Below, piece after piece: positions 1 through 11,130 of a DNA stretch of 64,000 bases. Location: NCBI GenBank assembly GCA_039720395.1, contig CM077824.1, positions 31,835,859-31,899,858 on the forward strand. The letters are read 5' to 3'. The notes under the pieces are model-generated. The model was given only the letters and a program-made list of their open reading frames with translations. It was not told the DNA's origin and did no database searches. Position numbers and translations under genes: made by a program. The DNA comes from Liquidambar formosana. Its lineage: Eukaryota; Streptophyta; Magnoliopsida; Saxifragales; Altingiaceae. Position 1 is the stretch's first letter; each line of letters begins with the position of its first letter.

Positions 1-798
1 GGTTGTCTAAATTAATCATTAAAATCCCCTTTTACTTACTTGTTTTACTTGCAGAAAAGAGACTTGATTATGAACCTCATCATCAGAAAATCATCATCAA
101 ATGTAGGGACAAAATGGGTGTCTATAGTGAGTGAATTCGAGTTCAATCTAATTGAGAATCACTTGATACACATTTATTGATATTAAAGATGGCTAAGAGT
201 AGGGGAAAGATCTATTGTTTGTCCAAAAAAAAAAAAAAAGAAAGGAAAAGACAAAATTGTAAATAGTTGCCAATGGCCTTGTAGTCTAATGACATCTTAC
301 CTTCCTTCTCCTTTTATTTTTATTTTTTAATCTTTGATACTCTTATCTAGTTAGCCTTTGTTAAATTGGATTTTGAAAAAGTTATGGGAAAGGAAAATAG
401 TAGTTTAAAAATTATATTCTTAAAAAAAGTAATATGTTTCTAAACAATTTTCACGATTCATTTTTTATTTTTAATTTTATTTTTCAATACATTACAGGGT
501 TCAAATCTCTGACTTATCTTACTCCTACCATTTTTCCCACCTTCCGTTACCATTAATTTTCCTTCCTTTTAGCCTGTTCTTTTAGAGATCCAAACGAAGC
601 ATTTGACAAAAAGAAAAGAAAAGAAAGGAATAAAAAAACACATACATGTCAAAAATGAGGCATCCTCCCATAAAAAATGATGGTGCTCTATTGGAAACAA
701 AGGATCCATATAACAGTCTATATCTTATCTTAGTTCCAAACTTTCAATAGTTAAGGATGTCTCATTGATCTATATCTTATCTTAGTTTCAATAATTTG
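1..798. other. Intergenic, no gene recognised
   Basis: AT-rich sequence with short homopolymers. The only structure I see is a small direct repeat: a block reading ctatatcttatcttagtt occurs near 718 and again near 769. No coding region or transposon end could be supported. Confidence 0.5.
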
Positions 799-1155
799 GT
801 GCGGAAGGGCACCCATTTGGGAGGAACGGTGAAGTGCTAGGGCTTGGTCTGTCGATCAATCACGGCCGGGGATGATGATCCAAAGAAGAATATGGACCAC
901 GCATTAGATGTAGGGAAGAAGGCGCATGAAGCGCCGAGTTTAGCTGTATCGGACCCAACCAGAAGTCGTAAATGACTCAATCCGGATCCGAGGTTTGCAA
1001 GAATTGGGCAATCGGATCGTGGAGACCGTTGAAAGCCACCTTAAGGTAAGGGTCCTTGTTGGACGGAACATCAATGGTGGCCTCTGCGTTTTCGGGTAGG
1101 TTGTCCACGCGGGGTAATGGAAGCTTATCCAAATTTATTAGGGGATTTAATTTTG
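799..1155 (-). pseudogene. UGT91-type glycosyltransferase fragment
   Basis: On the minus strand this stretch matches the N-terminal domain of the intact UGT at 2750-4234, from the segment around LPLPxVxNLPENAEAT through SNKDPYLKVAF to TSDPD and on towards the EHFTVPP region. Both ends are missing: there is no N-terminal [12 protein letters not shown] block and no PSPG box. After the TSDPD segment the frame is lost by stops and indels. The part upstream of about 1155 (minus-strand 5' side) no longer resembles a UGT. It is a truncated relic of the local UGT cluster and cannot encode an enzyme. Confidence 0.85.
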
Positions 1156-1349
1156 CTTTGGATTTTCCAGCTGATTTAATTTTGCTTCTGAAAATAAATA
1201 TTGCGTTGATTATAGATCTGATAAGCACAAAATTTCCTTCCAATTTGGGAAGCCTAACAGTACCTAAATCAAGTTAAGAAAGCGGGTCAAAATTTTACAC
1301 ACAATTTGATAGCCATTACAAATCCTAGGTTCACCGAAAACACCAATAA

Positions 1350-1830
1350 TAAGAAGCCTTGGCTCTGGTAGTAGATTTCTGGGAGGAGAAATGAAGATAG
1401 TCGCACACAAGAACAAGAAGCAAATACAGAAACAGAGCACACAAAAACAGGGGACGAATCTGATATTTTCTTTCAGCTACTATTCATTCAAGTCACACTC
1501 AAACACAAGTACACACTTGCTTTACACTTTCACAAAAAATCAGCCCCCTTCTGCAAGCTCTTCTTCTCACGTCCATTACCCACATATATTCAGCAACAAT
1601 CTATTGGCTTCAGGAGGAAATATAGCAAACAAGTCTCATGTCAAGTACAAAATCACAAGTTTAAAATAAGTGTTTTTGGGGTCCAATCCATATGCTGGCT
1701 AGGTTCTCCCCTTCACAAAACTAAGGTGCTCTTTGTGCTCAACCCTAAGCCTAATGTGTGTGTATATGACCTCACTAAATAATTCATAGTTTTCTAACGT
1801 GGGACAAGATTTATTACCAATTTTCAACCA
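1350..1830 (-). repeat. Degraded LTR-like repeat
   Basis: Near 1355 the sequence ggctctggta resembles the reverse complement of the usual tRNA-Met primer-binding site of plant LTR elements. It is followed by about 450 bp of repeat-like DNA ending near a block reading taacgtgggacaag. The first 90 bases (about 1355-1450) are shared with 2655-2745, just beyond the 3' end of the intact UGT. A block near 1637-1670 recurs near 20505-20525. A decayed LTR is my best guess; no paired LTR or target duplication was seen. Confidence 0.3.
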
Positions 1831-2640
1831 ACCCTTCAAAGGTGACTTTAGAGAACAATTTCTCTTTCAATTGTTAATGAATTTGAATAATTAAATATTG
1901 AAATTAATTCTCCATATGAAAATTAACAAATTTTTAATTTCCATATGAACCCATCTCAAATTACAAATGGGATCCACGTTAAGAATTAGACTAAATCTCT
2001 AACAGTCAACAGATTGATAAGGATCATATAATTACATTTGTTTTCCCCTTTCTATGGGGTACTCATAGAATTACAATCAAATAAGTGCGGTAGCTAGTCA
2101 ACAAATTGATCATATCTCTTACCTTTCTTTGTCATCCTTTGCTGCTGGCCGACAAAAGGATCGAATCAACTAGAAGATGCAATTTTTTTAAGATATAGAC
2201 AAATTGTCGCTTCTTGAACAACAATATATGACTAGAAATGCATTGAATTTTACCAAAAGCGAAGATTTATCAAGTTCTAAACCATGAGCCTTCAACCTCC
2301 GGTTTTTGAAGATAGAAGCTCATGTTTAGACCAAATATGGGCCATTTTTCAAAACCAGCCGCCAGCCTCCATTCCTATTGCTTATTCCATGTTTGGACTA
2401 GTACACGGCTTTGTTTTGTGTCTTCAACTTTCTCTATAATATTAGGCACCTTCAAAATTAGGGTAAACCACAAAATACCTTTTTAATATTTGGTCTTTTT
2501 TTCATGTAACCCATTTAAAGATAAAATGGTTGCAATGTGTCTTCAGAAAACTTACAAATTTGCTTCTTCTTTTTTTCCCCCATTATTCATATATTGCCTA
2601 ACAGTAGCTAAATCGTTATAGTATACATGCAGGGACACAA
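1831..2640. other. Intergenic, nothing recognised
   Basis: AT-rich spacer with no open frame of note and no repeat that I could relate to the rest of the window. Confidence 0.4.
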
Positions 2641-2654
2641 TTTGATGCCATCAA

Positions 2655-2745
2655 CTCTGGTACTAGATTTGTCGGAGAAGAATGGCATACAGAAACAAGA
2701 AGCAAATACAAAAACAGAGCACACACAAACCAAGGGACAAAAGCA
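2655..2745. repeat. Second copy of the 1355-1450 repeat
   Basis: Shares with 1355-1450 the blocks ctctggta.tagattt, gaagcaaataca and acagagcacaca in the same order and spacing. It lies immediately downstream of the UGT stop codon (minus strand), so it probably forms part of that transcript's 3' UTR. Confidence 0.5.
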
Positions 2746-2749
2746 GGGC

Positions 2750-4234
2750 TCAACCTTTTCGGTTAGGCCTATGTTTTTTAAGACACTCAACAAAATCGTC
2801 GATGTATTGGCTTTGACGTTCTTTATCTCCGAATATCTTCTTCATTTCTTTGGCTTTGTCCCTGTAAATCTTGCCCTCCTCGTCCACCATCACCAACTTC
2901 AGTGACTCAGCAATGGACTTTCTTGTAAATGACCCGTCTTCTTCATCCCTCGGTACTCCTATGCCTACCTCCTTTTCTTCAAAAACCCTAGCATTCAACC
3001 CTTGATCTCCCCATAAGGGTAACATTATCAGTGCACGTCCAAATTGCAGTGCCTCTATAATTGAACTCCATCCACAGTGAGTCAAAAAACCCCCAACTGA
3101 GTCGTGAGCCAATATCCTGAGTTGAGGTGCCCAACTCGTCCACACAATCCCACGACCTTTCGTTCTATCCTTGAACCCGCCTGGTAACTCAACCGGGTCG
3201 TACTCGTCGGAGTGAGGCGGCTTTCTTAGTGCCCAAAAGAAGGGAAGCCCGGATAGCTCTAACCCAAGAGCCAACTCGGTGAACTCATCCTGAGTTGGTC
3301 TCACCTCGCTCCCCAGTCCCACATAAACCACAGATCCTTTATCGTGTTTGTTCAACCACTCACTGATTCGTCGCCATGTCTCATCTTTCTCGTCTCCGCT
3401 ATCTTGCACCGTGAGTGGCAGTAAACCCACCGGAAAAACCGGTTTGGACTGAATCTCTCCAAGGAGGTTCAACCATTCCGGTTCGACCTCCAGACAACTT
3501 CGCAAAGAAAACACATCACAACCTGTCACCGCCGATTTGAAACGAAACATGTCCGAAACGCCCGAAACGTTCGAAACGTTTTTTCCCATCAAGCGGAAGA
3601 TTTTCTTTGCCTCGTAGAGGCGCATCGCCACATTTGTAGGGAACGGTACCCAACTGGGCGGAACGGTGAAGTGCTCCGGTTCCCTACGTGGATCACCATC
3701 ACCACCATCCATTACGGCGGATGAAGTTGGTAATCCACCGAATGAGATCGACGACGCGGTAAATACAGAGAAGAAGGCACACGAAACGCCGAGTTTAGCT
3801 GCAATAGGACATAACCAGTAAGCCAAGTCGTAAACGACCCAGTCCGGATCCGAGGTTTCCAGGAATCGGGTAATCGGGTCTTGGAGACCGTCGAAGGCCA
3901 CCTTGAGGTAAGGGTCCTTGTTGGACGGAATATCATTGGTGGCCTCTGCGTTTTCTGGAAGGTTCTCCACAGGTGGTAATGGAAGCTTCACGAAATTTAT
4001 TAGGGGCACTAAATTTGGGGGGAGTTTTGGGAGGCGGTCGATGTTTCGAGGGGTGGATATGAAGGAGACACGGTGACCCTTTTGAGAAATCGTCTTGGCC
4101 AGCTCTAAGAATGGGATCATGTGACCAAAGGCTAGCCATGGATACATGACTATGTGAAGCTTACAATCTTCAGAATCCATGGTTGAACAGTTTTTTGTCG
4201 TGTCGTATGCTTCCTTTTCTTCTTGTTTGTCCAT
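2750..4234 (-). CDS. UDP-glycosyltransferase, UGT91-like (family 1)
   Basis: Single-exon, 494-codon frame with the plant family-1 (GT-B) layout. The N-terminal acceptor domain has the [12 protein letters not shown] block, catalytic His38 and its partner Asp136 (VVYDLAYW). The C-terminal sugar-donor domain has the 44-residue PSPG box at residues 368-411, running from WAPQ through HCGWSS to WGDQ. HCGWSS rather than HCGWNS, and the LPKLPPNL / NFVKLPLP blocks, point to the UGT91 group. Members transfer a sugar (rhamnose, glucose or xylose), often onto a sugar already on a flavonoid or triterpenoid, in the cytosol; the actual donor and acceptor cannot be read here. The real start is probably Met19 (4180). 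It aligns with the start of the related copy at 22093, and the TATA box is only about 30 bp from Met1, leaving almost no 5' UTR for it. No signal peptide, as expected. It is the only intact member of the local cluster. Confidence 0.93.
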   Translation of the reverse strand: MDKQEEKEAYDTTKNCSTMDSEDCKLHIVMYPWLAFGHMIPFLELAKTISQKGHRVSFISTPRNIDRLPKLPPNLVPLINFVKLPLPPVENLPENAEATNDIPSNKDPYLKVAFDGLQDPITRFLETSDPDWVVYDLAYWLCPIAAKLGVSCAFFSVFTASSISFGGLPTSSAVMDGGDGDPRREPEHFTVPPSWVPFPTNVAMRLYEAKKIFRLMGKNVSNVSGVSDMFRFKSAVTGCDVFSLRSCLEVEPEWLNLLGEIQSKPVFPVGLLPLTVQDSGDEKDETWRRISEWLNKHDKGSVVYVGLGSEVRPTQDEFTELALGLELSGLPFFWALRKPPHSDEYDPVELPGGFKDRTKGRGIVWTSWAPQLRILAHDSVGGFLTHCGWSSIIEALQFGRALIMLPLWGDQGLNARVFEEKEVGIGVPRDEEDGSFTRKSIAESLKLVMVDEEGKIYRDKAKEMKKIFGDKERQSQYIDDFVECLKKHRPNRKG

Positions 4235-4260
4235 ACCGGTAAAGGCTGGGAGAGACCACC

Positions 4261-4270
4261 ATATATACTA
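4261..4270 (-). promoter_or_regulatory. TATA box of the UGT gene
   Basis: On the minus strand the sequence reads TAGTATATAT about 30 bp before Met1 (4234) and about 85 bp before Met19 (4180). With the usual 25-35 bp spacing, transcription would begin around 4230-4237. This favours translation from Met19 with a leader of about 50-55 nt. Confidence 0.55.
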
Positions 4271-4513
4271 GAATGGACCCGCGCGGCGGAACCAAACGTT
4301 AACTTCATTTAAAGTATTATATAAGTATAAAAAATGCTATTATTTTCTTTGGGTCTAGTTAAATAGAATTATATATTAGCAAAAAGAGATTTAACAATCA
4401 ATGTGAAATAAAAAAAATAGTTAAACTTAAGTTGTCAGATTTTCAAGTTTGCCAAACAATCCTTCAGTGTTGATCCTATAGTCAAGATTATTTTTTTGAC
4501 AACTTATATTAGA

Positions 4514-4745
4514 GGAATGAGAAAGAAGGTTGTACAGGGGGAAAGGAAGCCAAAAGAAAAAAAAAAGAAAAAGAAAAAAAAAGAAAAAGGAAGGGATAGG
4601 TGAAAAGAAGAGGGAGAGGAAGGTTGTACTAGGGAGAAGAAAAAAAAAAAAGAAAAAAAAAAAGAAGGAATGGATAAGGGAAAGGGAAGGCCGTATAGGG
4701 GAAGGGAAGAAAAAAAAAACAAAGAAAGAAAGAGAAAAGGGGTTG
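4514..4745. repeat. Polypurine tract, imperfect repeat
   Basis: Nearly pure A/G on the plus strand for more than 200 bp. It contains three spaced variants of a block like gaaggttgta..aggg..aagg near 4526, 4619 and 4687, separated by A-rich runs. Open frames here are low-complexity (Lys/Glu/Gly) and are not genes. Confidence 0.7.
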
Positions 4746-4865
4746 CTGACATCATGGTATGGGCCTAAGGATGAGAAGGATGGAATTTGGAGGGAAGGGT
4801 TATTAAGAAGTCACTTTATATAGTGCTCATGTCATTATAACTCTTAATTATAATATGTAATAGAT

Positions 4866-5062
4866 ATGTGCTGCTCACGCCTCCTCTTTATTTTTTTTTT
4901 TCTCTCTACTGTCACACTCTCAACTATTCTCTCTCTTCCTCTTCTTTTTTTCTTTCTCCACAGTCACGCTTTCTCTGTCACTCTCTCTCTTCCTTTATCT
5001 CCCTCTTCTGTTCTTCTATCTTCCTCCATTTCTTTCTCTCCTCTTCCTCGCCATTTCACAGG
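4866..5062. repeat. Polypyrimidine tract
   Basis: C/T-rich on the plus strand for about 200 bp, with TCTCTC and CTTCCTCTT clusters. It stands about 120 bp from the polypurine tract in the opposite base sense. Open frames across it are Ser/Leu/Phe low complexity only. Confidence 0.65.
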
Positions 5063-5084
5063 TGAGAGAGAAAGTGAGTAACAG

Positions 5085-5560
5085 AACAAATGGCAAAGAA
5101 CCCACGCCATTTCATTACTAGCAGAGGGATCACCGACGGTGGTGGGTCGGAGGAGTTTAGATCTTCATGTCCAGCGAGAATCACCACCATCGACTACTAC
5201 TGCAACTTGGACCGCCTTCTCCTAATGTTGGGATGTTGAGGAAGGCTGATATCGCCGAATCTGAGGCTTATCTCGCTGGATCTAGTTTCATGGTTGTCGA
5301 TGCCGTTGAAGAGGCCTCTACAATACGCATATGAACCTAAATCTGCCACGAAAGCTGACGATGTCCTCATCCCTCCAGCGATGGTGGGGAACCCTTTCCA
5401 TACTCCTCCGTCACCAATACCATATTCTAAATTCTCAAAAACAACACAGTAAATGACATTTGGCATAATTGCAAAAGAACCCAAAATCAATCTTAAACAC
5501 AATTAACATTTACCAAATTTTGAAAGTAAATATATATAAAAAAAATTAAAAAAAATTAAC
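5085..5560. other. Unassigned sequence before the gypsy element
   Basis: Moderately GC-rich stretch, then an A-rich run near 5537-5570. It is not an LTR of the following element: it shows no similarity to the 3' LTR at 15515-17868. I could not assign it to a gene. Confidence 0.35.
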
Positions 5561-5566
5561 ATTTAA

Positions 5567-7127
5567 CAAAATTACCACCGCTACCTCCAGCGAACTTTTG
5601 CCCCCTGGGGAGTCAATGTTGTCGCTGAAGAGGCTAGCCAAACTAGTCCACTCCGTCGCACTAGGCATCAGGAGAGCTCACCCAGGCCTAGGGCCTCGCA
5701 CCATCACCACCGCAGCAGACGCGACGATGAGCCACGATTAACTGGTCCAGAACCGAGACATTCAGGAAGGGGAGATGAACAACATCATGCGTTGATTCAG
5801 AGATCCCCTGAGCGCAGTTCAAGGCATTCAGATCATGCACGAAGGTGGAATGAGGACCACCCAAGACCTCGTTCTCACGTACGTTCTGGGAACGAAGCTC
5901 ACAGAGATGAGAGACGCTATCATAGGTCTCGATCTCTTGAAAGAAGAGGGGAGAGAAGTACGGGGACGACGAGTAGAAAGCATTCTCGGTCACCCAGGCG
6001 TGAAAGAAACGAGGAAGAAGCCTCCAAGAGACATCGGGGTAACCAGAGCAGAGGGGGAGAAAGACCAGAGAGTGTTACTGTGGCTCGGAGTCCATTCACA
6101 CGGTGGATTCAACGGGTCCCAATCCCACGAGGGTATTCCGAGATAACTTTTACTCTTTACTCTCTTTCAATAGACCCCTGATCATCATTTAAACTATTAC
6201 TTGCAACGTATGTCATTATATGCTGGAAATGAGGGTTTTCTCTACAAAATATTTCCTATGAGTTTGGGGGAAGTGGCTCTTAAGTGGTGGGCCAAGATTC
6301 CAGATGAGTTTATTGACAGCTGGCACGAACTGAGCAAGCTGTTCAAGAAAAGGTTCATCACTAGCTGCAAATTCCCGAGGACCATGTAGAACCTATACGA
6401 GCTGAAACAGAAAGATGGGGAAGGACTTCGGGAATATTCTTAAAGATTCTGGGAGGTTTATAACGAGATCGACGACCCGATTGAAAAGAATGCCATGGAT
6501 TTCTTTCGCCTCGGGCTGAGGAAGCCATCACCTCTGTTTAAGGAGCTCACTGTTAATCCCCCCAGAAACTTAGCCAAGCTACTCTCCACTGTAGCTAATT
6601 ATTCGAAGTTGGATGATTTCTACACCCCGCAGTCTGCCAAAGCCAGTGAAAAAGATGACAAAAAGAAGGACTCTAGGCTTCATAGAAACAATCCTCGAGG
6701 AGAAAAATCAAAGCCGCCTACCAATCCAAATCAGGCCATTTTCACTGTATTTACTCTCCCCATCTACAAGCTGATGAAGGCACTGGAGAACAAGGATTTC
6801 TTCCAGAAACCTCGACCTATGTTCGCGGAGCCCGAGAAGAGAAACAAAAAGCTGTTTTGTAGTTACCACAAGGATCACGGCCATAGGACAGAGGACTGCA
6901 AGGTTCTGAAATACAACCTCGAGGCTTGGGCCAAGGAAGGAAAGCTCGATGAATTTATAGCTCGAAAAGACAAAGGACAGCCATTCGAACAGAAAAAATT
7001 CGAGAACAGGGCTCCTCAATCCACACAACCGAAGATCCTTGGGAGGATTGATATGATCACCGGAGGATATGAGGAAACCGCTCTGTCAACCAACCAGCTC
7101 AGGGCGCAATATAGGATGGCTTGTTAA
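5567..7127 (+). pseudogene. gag: gag of the Tat element (broken)
   Basis: An Arg/Ser/His-rich N-terminal part (5567-6181) is followed, in another frame, by the gag core with the block YAGNEGFLYKIFPMSLGEVA (about 6200-6389) and then GLRKPSPLFKELTVNPP (6495 on). Near 6850-6960 there is a zinc-knuckle-like C-x2-H-x4-H-x4-C followed by the EAWAKEGKLDEF segment usual in Tat gags. Breaks: a frame change near 6160-6180, a TAG at 6387-6389 and a TAA near 6440. It would form the capsid in an active element. Confidence 0.85.
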
Positions 7128-7154
7128 AATGCCGAAGTCAGTGATATTGGAGAT

Positions 7155-7680
7155 GTGCCAATACTACTACCTCAAAGTGAGGGAGAAAATGGAGAGAAAC
7201 TGCTTTTCTTCGGGGATGCCGAGACTGATGGGACGGTGCGCTGCCCGCACAACGATGCTCTGGTTGTTTGCATGCTCATAGGGAACTACGATGTGGGCAA
7301 AGTCTATGTGGATAACAGGGCATCTGTGAATGTCATGTTCCAAAAATTGTTCAGCCAACTCGGGCTGAAGGACTCTGACCTAAAGCCCTGTCACGTCAGC
7401 CTGAAAGCTTTTAATGGCAACATGACTTTCCCACTGGGACAGATAACGCTCCTAGTTCGGGCAGGGCCAGTGCAATCCATGGAAACATTTGTGGTAATCC
7501 AGGAGAGGTCAGCTTACAAGTGATACTCGGGTGACCCTGGATTCATGCCATAAAAGCTGTCCCATCCTCCTACCACCAATCCATCAGGTTCCCGAGCCCA
7601 GAAGGAATCATGGAGATAAAAGGAAACCAGGCAGCAGCCAGGGAATGTTTTCTGGCAGAGTATGCGGGCCACTCAGCACC
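7155..7680 (+). pseudogene. Aspartic protease of the Tat element (broken)
   Basis: Retropepsin-like segment with the flap and hydrophobic blocks (VYVDNRASVNVMF, LKAFNGNMTFPLGQ). The catalytic D-S/N-G triad reads DNR: the essential glycine is replaced by arginine. A TGA follows at 7521-7523, and the remainder continues in a shifted or interrupted frame to about 7680. It would cleave Gag-Pol but is inactive here. Confidence 0.8.
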
Positions 7681-7869
7681 CTCAAAGGACAAACTGAAGT
7701 CTAGGGTCCCACTGCCTTCCCAGTTCGGGAACTGGCAAAGCTAAAGCCCCGAGGCAAGAGCCAGAGCAAAAGAAAAAAGCTAAGGTTGATGAGGTTCCCT
7801 TGTAGCAACGAAAGGGAGAGCGGCCCGGAGTAGAAGAAACGGCTCTGGAACCCGCAGACAGGACAGGGG

Positions 7870-8762
7870 AGGAGCTAGAGAAGAAGATAATTAATCCTGA
7901 TAATCTAGAGAGGTTTTTCTGGATTGGAAAGTCACTGAGTGAAGCCGACGCAGCAGAGCTGTTTGAATTTTTGAAAAATAACATTGATGTATTTGCTTGG
8001 TCACCCCATGAAATGCTAGGAATTGATCCCAGAATTATCACTCATGAGTTGCAGGTTAATCCGAATTACAAGCCAATGGTTCAGAAGCAACGAAGATTGT
8101 CAGACGATCAAGCCGAAACAGTTTCTGCCGAGGTCGATAAGCTTTTGAAAGCAGGGTTCATCAGAGAGGTAAAGTACCCGAGTTGGCTGACCAATCCCGT
8201 ATGTGTAAGAAAAAAGACAGGGGACTGGCGTGTCTGCATCGATTTCACAAATCTCAATAAAGCGTGCCCTAAGGACAGTTTCCCCTTGCCTAAGATTGAC
8301 CAACTCATAGACTCTATCTCGGGGTATGAGAGACTAAGTATATTCGATGCCTACTCGGGTTACCATCAAATTCCCATGGCAGAACATGATCAAGATAAGA
8401 CGGGGTTCATTACTCCTAGAGGAACGTAGTGCTACAAGGTAATGCCATTTGGATTGAAGAACGTAGGGGCAACCTATCAACATCTTGTTAGCAGGATGTT
8501 TGAAGGACTGATTGGCAAAAACCTCTAGGTGTACGTTGATGACACTATTGTTAAGAGTAGTTAGAGAAAGACCACCTGGCAGACCTAACTGAGGCTTTCG
8601 CCCGACCCAGGGAGTACGGGATGAAGTTAAACGCGAAGAAAAGCTCATTTGGAATAGGCTCGGGAAAATTCCTAGGTTACTTAGTCTCAAGAAGGGGGAT
8701 CGAGGCAAATCCAAGTAAGATTGAGGCAATAAGAACCCTACGTACACCAACAACAGTCAGGG
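7870..8762 (+). pseudogene. Reverse transcriptase of the Tat element (broken)
   Basis: Starts with the conserved lead-in NNIDVFAWSPHEM (7971 on) and contains FPLPKIDQLID, IFDAYSGYHQI (first catalytic Asp) and the YVDD active-site block near 8530. TAG codons occur at 8427-8429 and 8527-8529. The thumb/connection part (MKLNAKKSSFGIGSGKFLGY, 8621 on) is in another frame and runs out of frame again near 8760. Confidence 0.88.
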
Positions 8763-9800
8763 ATGTTCAAACAGTTGAATGGGATGGTGGCAGCACTCAA
8801 TAGATTTATCTCGAGGTCATCAGATAAATTCCACCCATTCTTTCAGATACTGAAGAAGAGCACTAACTCGGGATGGAACACGGAGTGCCAGGAAGCTTAT
8901 CACAAGTTAGTCGCTCATTTAGAAACACTCCCCACCTTGACCCACCCTTACCACGGGGAAACTCTTTACCTATATCTTGCTGTTTCAGCTCATGCAATCA
9001 GTGGCGTTCTCCTGGCCCAGTGCGACCTTACTCAAGCGCCAATCTATTATATTAGCAAGATGCTATTAGATGCTAAAACCCGCTATCTGCCACTTGAAAA
9101 ACTAATCCTAGCCCTTGTCACCGCCTCCAGAAAACTCCAACACTACTTTCAGTCTCATCCTATCATCGTCCTCACAAACTATCCACTCAAAGATGTGCTC
9201 CGCAGAGCTGACTTGTTAGGACGAGTCTCGAAGTGGGGGGTAGAACTCAACGCTTACGACATTCACTTCCAGCCCCAACCTGCCATTAAGGGGCAAATAT
9301 TGGTTGATTTTCTTGCTGAATTCGCAGATCCTACTTCCAGTTCGAAACAGATAGAATTAAAATCCTCTCTGCCCGAATTGGGGGGGGGGGGGAAGACAAT
9401 ATAAACACAGAAAAGAGGAAGAGATGGGAGCTCAAAGTGGATGGGGCATCTAATGCGAAAGGAGCAGGTTTGGGAATTGTGCTGATAGATCCCGAGGGAG
9501 AAATCATCGAGCAAGCAGTTAGGCTTATATTCCCAGCCTCAAACAATGAAGCAGAATATGAGGCAGTTGTGGCAGGACTTGGGATGGCCAGAGCAATGGG
9601 GGTAAGGGAGCTGACAGTATACAGTGACTCCAGGCTCGTGGTTAACCAGCTAAACAAAAGAATATGAAGCCAAAGATGAAAGAATGGCTGCGTACATGCA
9701 CAAGGTATGGGAATTAGCTGCGGGATTCACCAGTGTTGAGTTCAAGCGCTTCGTGAGGGATCAGAATAGACATGCAGATGGGTTGGCTGCCCTGGCTGCA
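8763..9800 (+). pseudogene. RNase H plus archaeal-type RNase H (broken)
   Basis: The first part (8763-9404) is the degenerate retroviral-type RNase H with FISRSSDKFHPFF, ISKMLLDAKTRYLPLEK and KGQILVDFLAEF. A run of 13 G (near 9380) follows. The second part (about 9420-9800) is the extra RNase H: LKVDGASNAKGAGLG, NNEAEYEAVVAGL and VYSDSRLVVNQL supply the catalytic Asp/Glu/Asp positions, with RHADGLAALA after a frame change near 9665. Two RNase H domains in a row are diagnostic of the Tat clade. Confidence 0.88.
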
Positions 9801-9839
9801 GCGTTGGAAACGGACACCCCTCAAACCATAAATGTCGAA

Positions 9840-11130
9840 GTCCTACAAGAGCCCAGCATCGGGACAGAAGAGCTTATCTCGGGCGTTCAGTTCTCGACAC
9901 CGAGCTGGATGGACGAGATAGTTGCCTATCTACAGAGGGATGAACTACCCGAGGATCGTAATCAAGGTCATCGGATTCGCGCTAAGTCAGCTCGTTTTTG
10001 GTTATCTCCGTCGGGCTCTTTCTACAAAAGATCCTATACGGGACCATACCTGAAGTGCGTACACCCAGACCAAGTATTAGACCTGCTGGCTGAACTCCAC
10101 GAGGGGTCATGTGGAGGTCATGCAGGAGGAAGATCATTAGCCCATAGGGTAAACACACAGGGCTACTGGTGGCCGTACATGTAGAAGGACGCTATTAGGT
10201 ATGTGAGAAAATGCTCAAAGTGTCAGATGTTTGCTGACAAGATACACCGGCTTGCTCAGGAATTGCATCCCATATCCAGTCCGTGGCTTTTCGCACAGTG
10301 GGGGTTAGATCTCGTAGGTTCATTGCCCACAGCCTCAGGGAATAGGAAGTACTTGTTCATTGCAACTGACTACTTTACTAAATGGGTAGAAGCCATCGCG
10401 CTTGCATCGATTAAAGATTCCGATATTATCAAGTTCCTTTAGGAAAATATTATCACACGCTTCGGGATCCCGAGAGCCTTCGTATCAGATAACGGAACTC
10501 AGTTCGACAGCAAAAGAACTCGAGAATTCAGTGCAGAACAGGGAATTCAGTGGTGGTATTCTAACCCGAGTTACCCGCAGTGCAACTAACAAGATTATAG
10601 TCGCAGGGATAAAAAGGAGGCTAGATAATGTGAAAGGGTCTTGGCCTGATGAGCTGCATTCCGTACTATGGGCATATCGAACCACTTCGAGGAGGTCCAC
10701 TGGAGAAACTCCATTTTTCATGACTTATGGAATGGAAGCAGTTATACCAATAGAGTTAGGTCTACTGGGTCTCAAAACTGAATCTTATGACGTGGAAACA
10801 AATGATCAAGTTTTGTCTCAAGATCTGGATTTAGCAGAAGAAAGAAGAGAAATGGCTCGAATTAAAATGGCATCTTACTAACAAGAGCTGAAAAAATATT
10901 ACAACCGAAGAATAAAGTCAAGGGAGTTCAATGTTGGAGAATTGGTACTCAGACAAGTCAACGCCGGAACCAGAAATCCTGTAGATGGGAAGCTCGGGGC
11001 AACATGGGAAGGTCCTTACGAGGTCATCCACGTCGGGGGTACAGGTTCGTACAGACTAAAGAGCTTGGAGACTAGATAGGAGCTCCTGAGATCAGTTAAT
11101 ATAGCTAATCTAAGATTGTTTTACCGATAG
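9840..11130 (+). pseudogene. Integrase of the Tat element (broken)
   Basis: The zinc-binding region has HEGSCGGHAGG and RKCSKCQMF (HHCC), broken by a TAG at 10182-10184. The catalytic core keeps the first Asp (WGLDLVGSLP) and second Asp (VSDNGTQF). A TAG at 10440-10442 and a small deletion near 10582-10590 remove the segment that should hold the catalytic Glu. The C-terminal part has YGMEAVIPIELG and then GPYEVIHVGGTGSYRL near 11000-11060. No chromodomain is seen, as expected for Tat. Confidence 0.85.

Noticed and set aside
4504..5081. Several open frames of 65-97 codons
   Set aside because: They are translations of A/G-rich and C/T-rich low-complexity DNA.
8100..9657. Minus-strand open frames opposite RT and RNase H
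   Set aside because: Shadows of pol; no motif, and pol motifs lie on the other strand.
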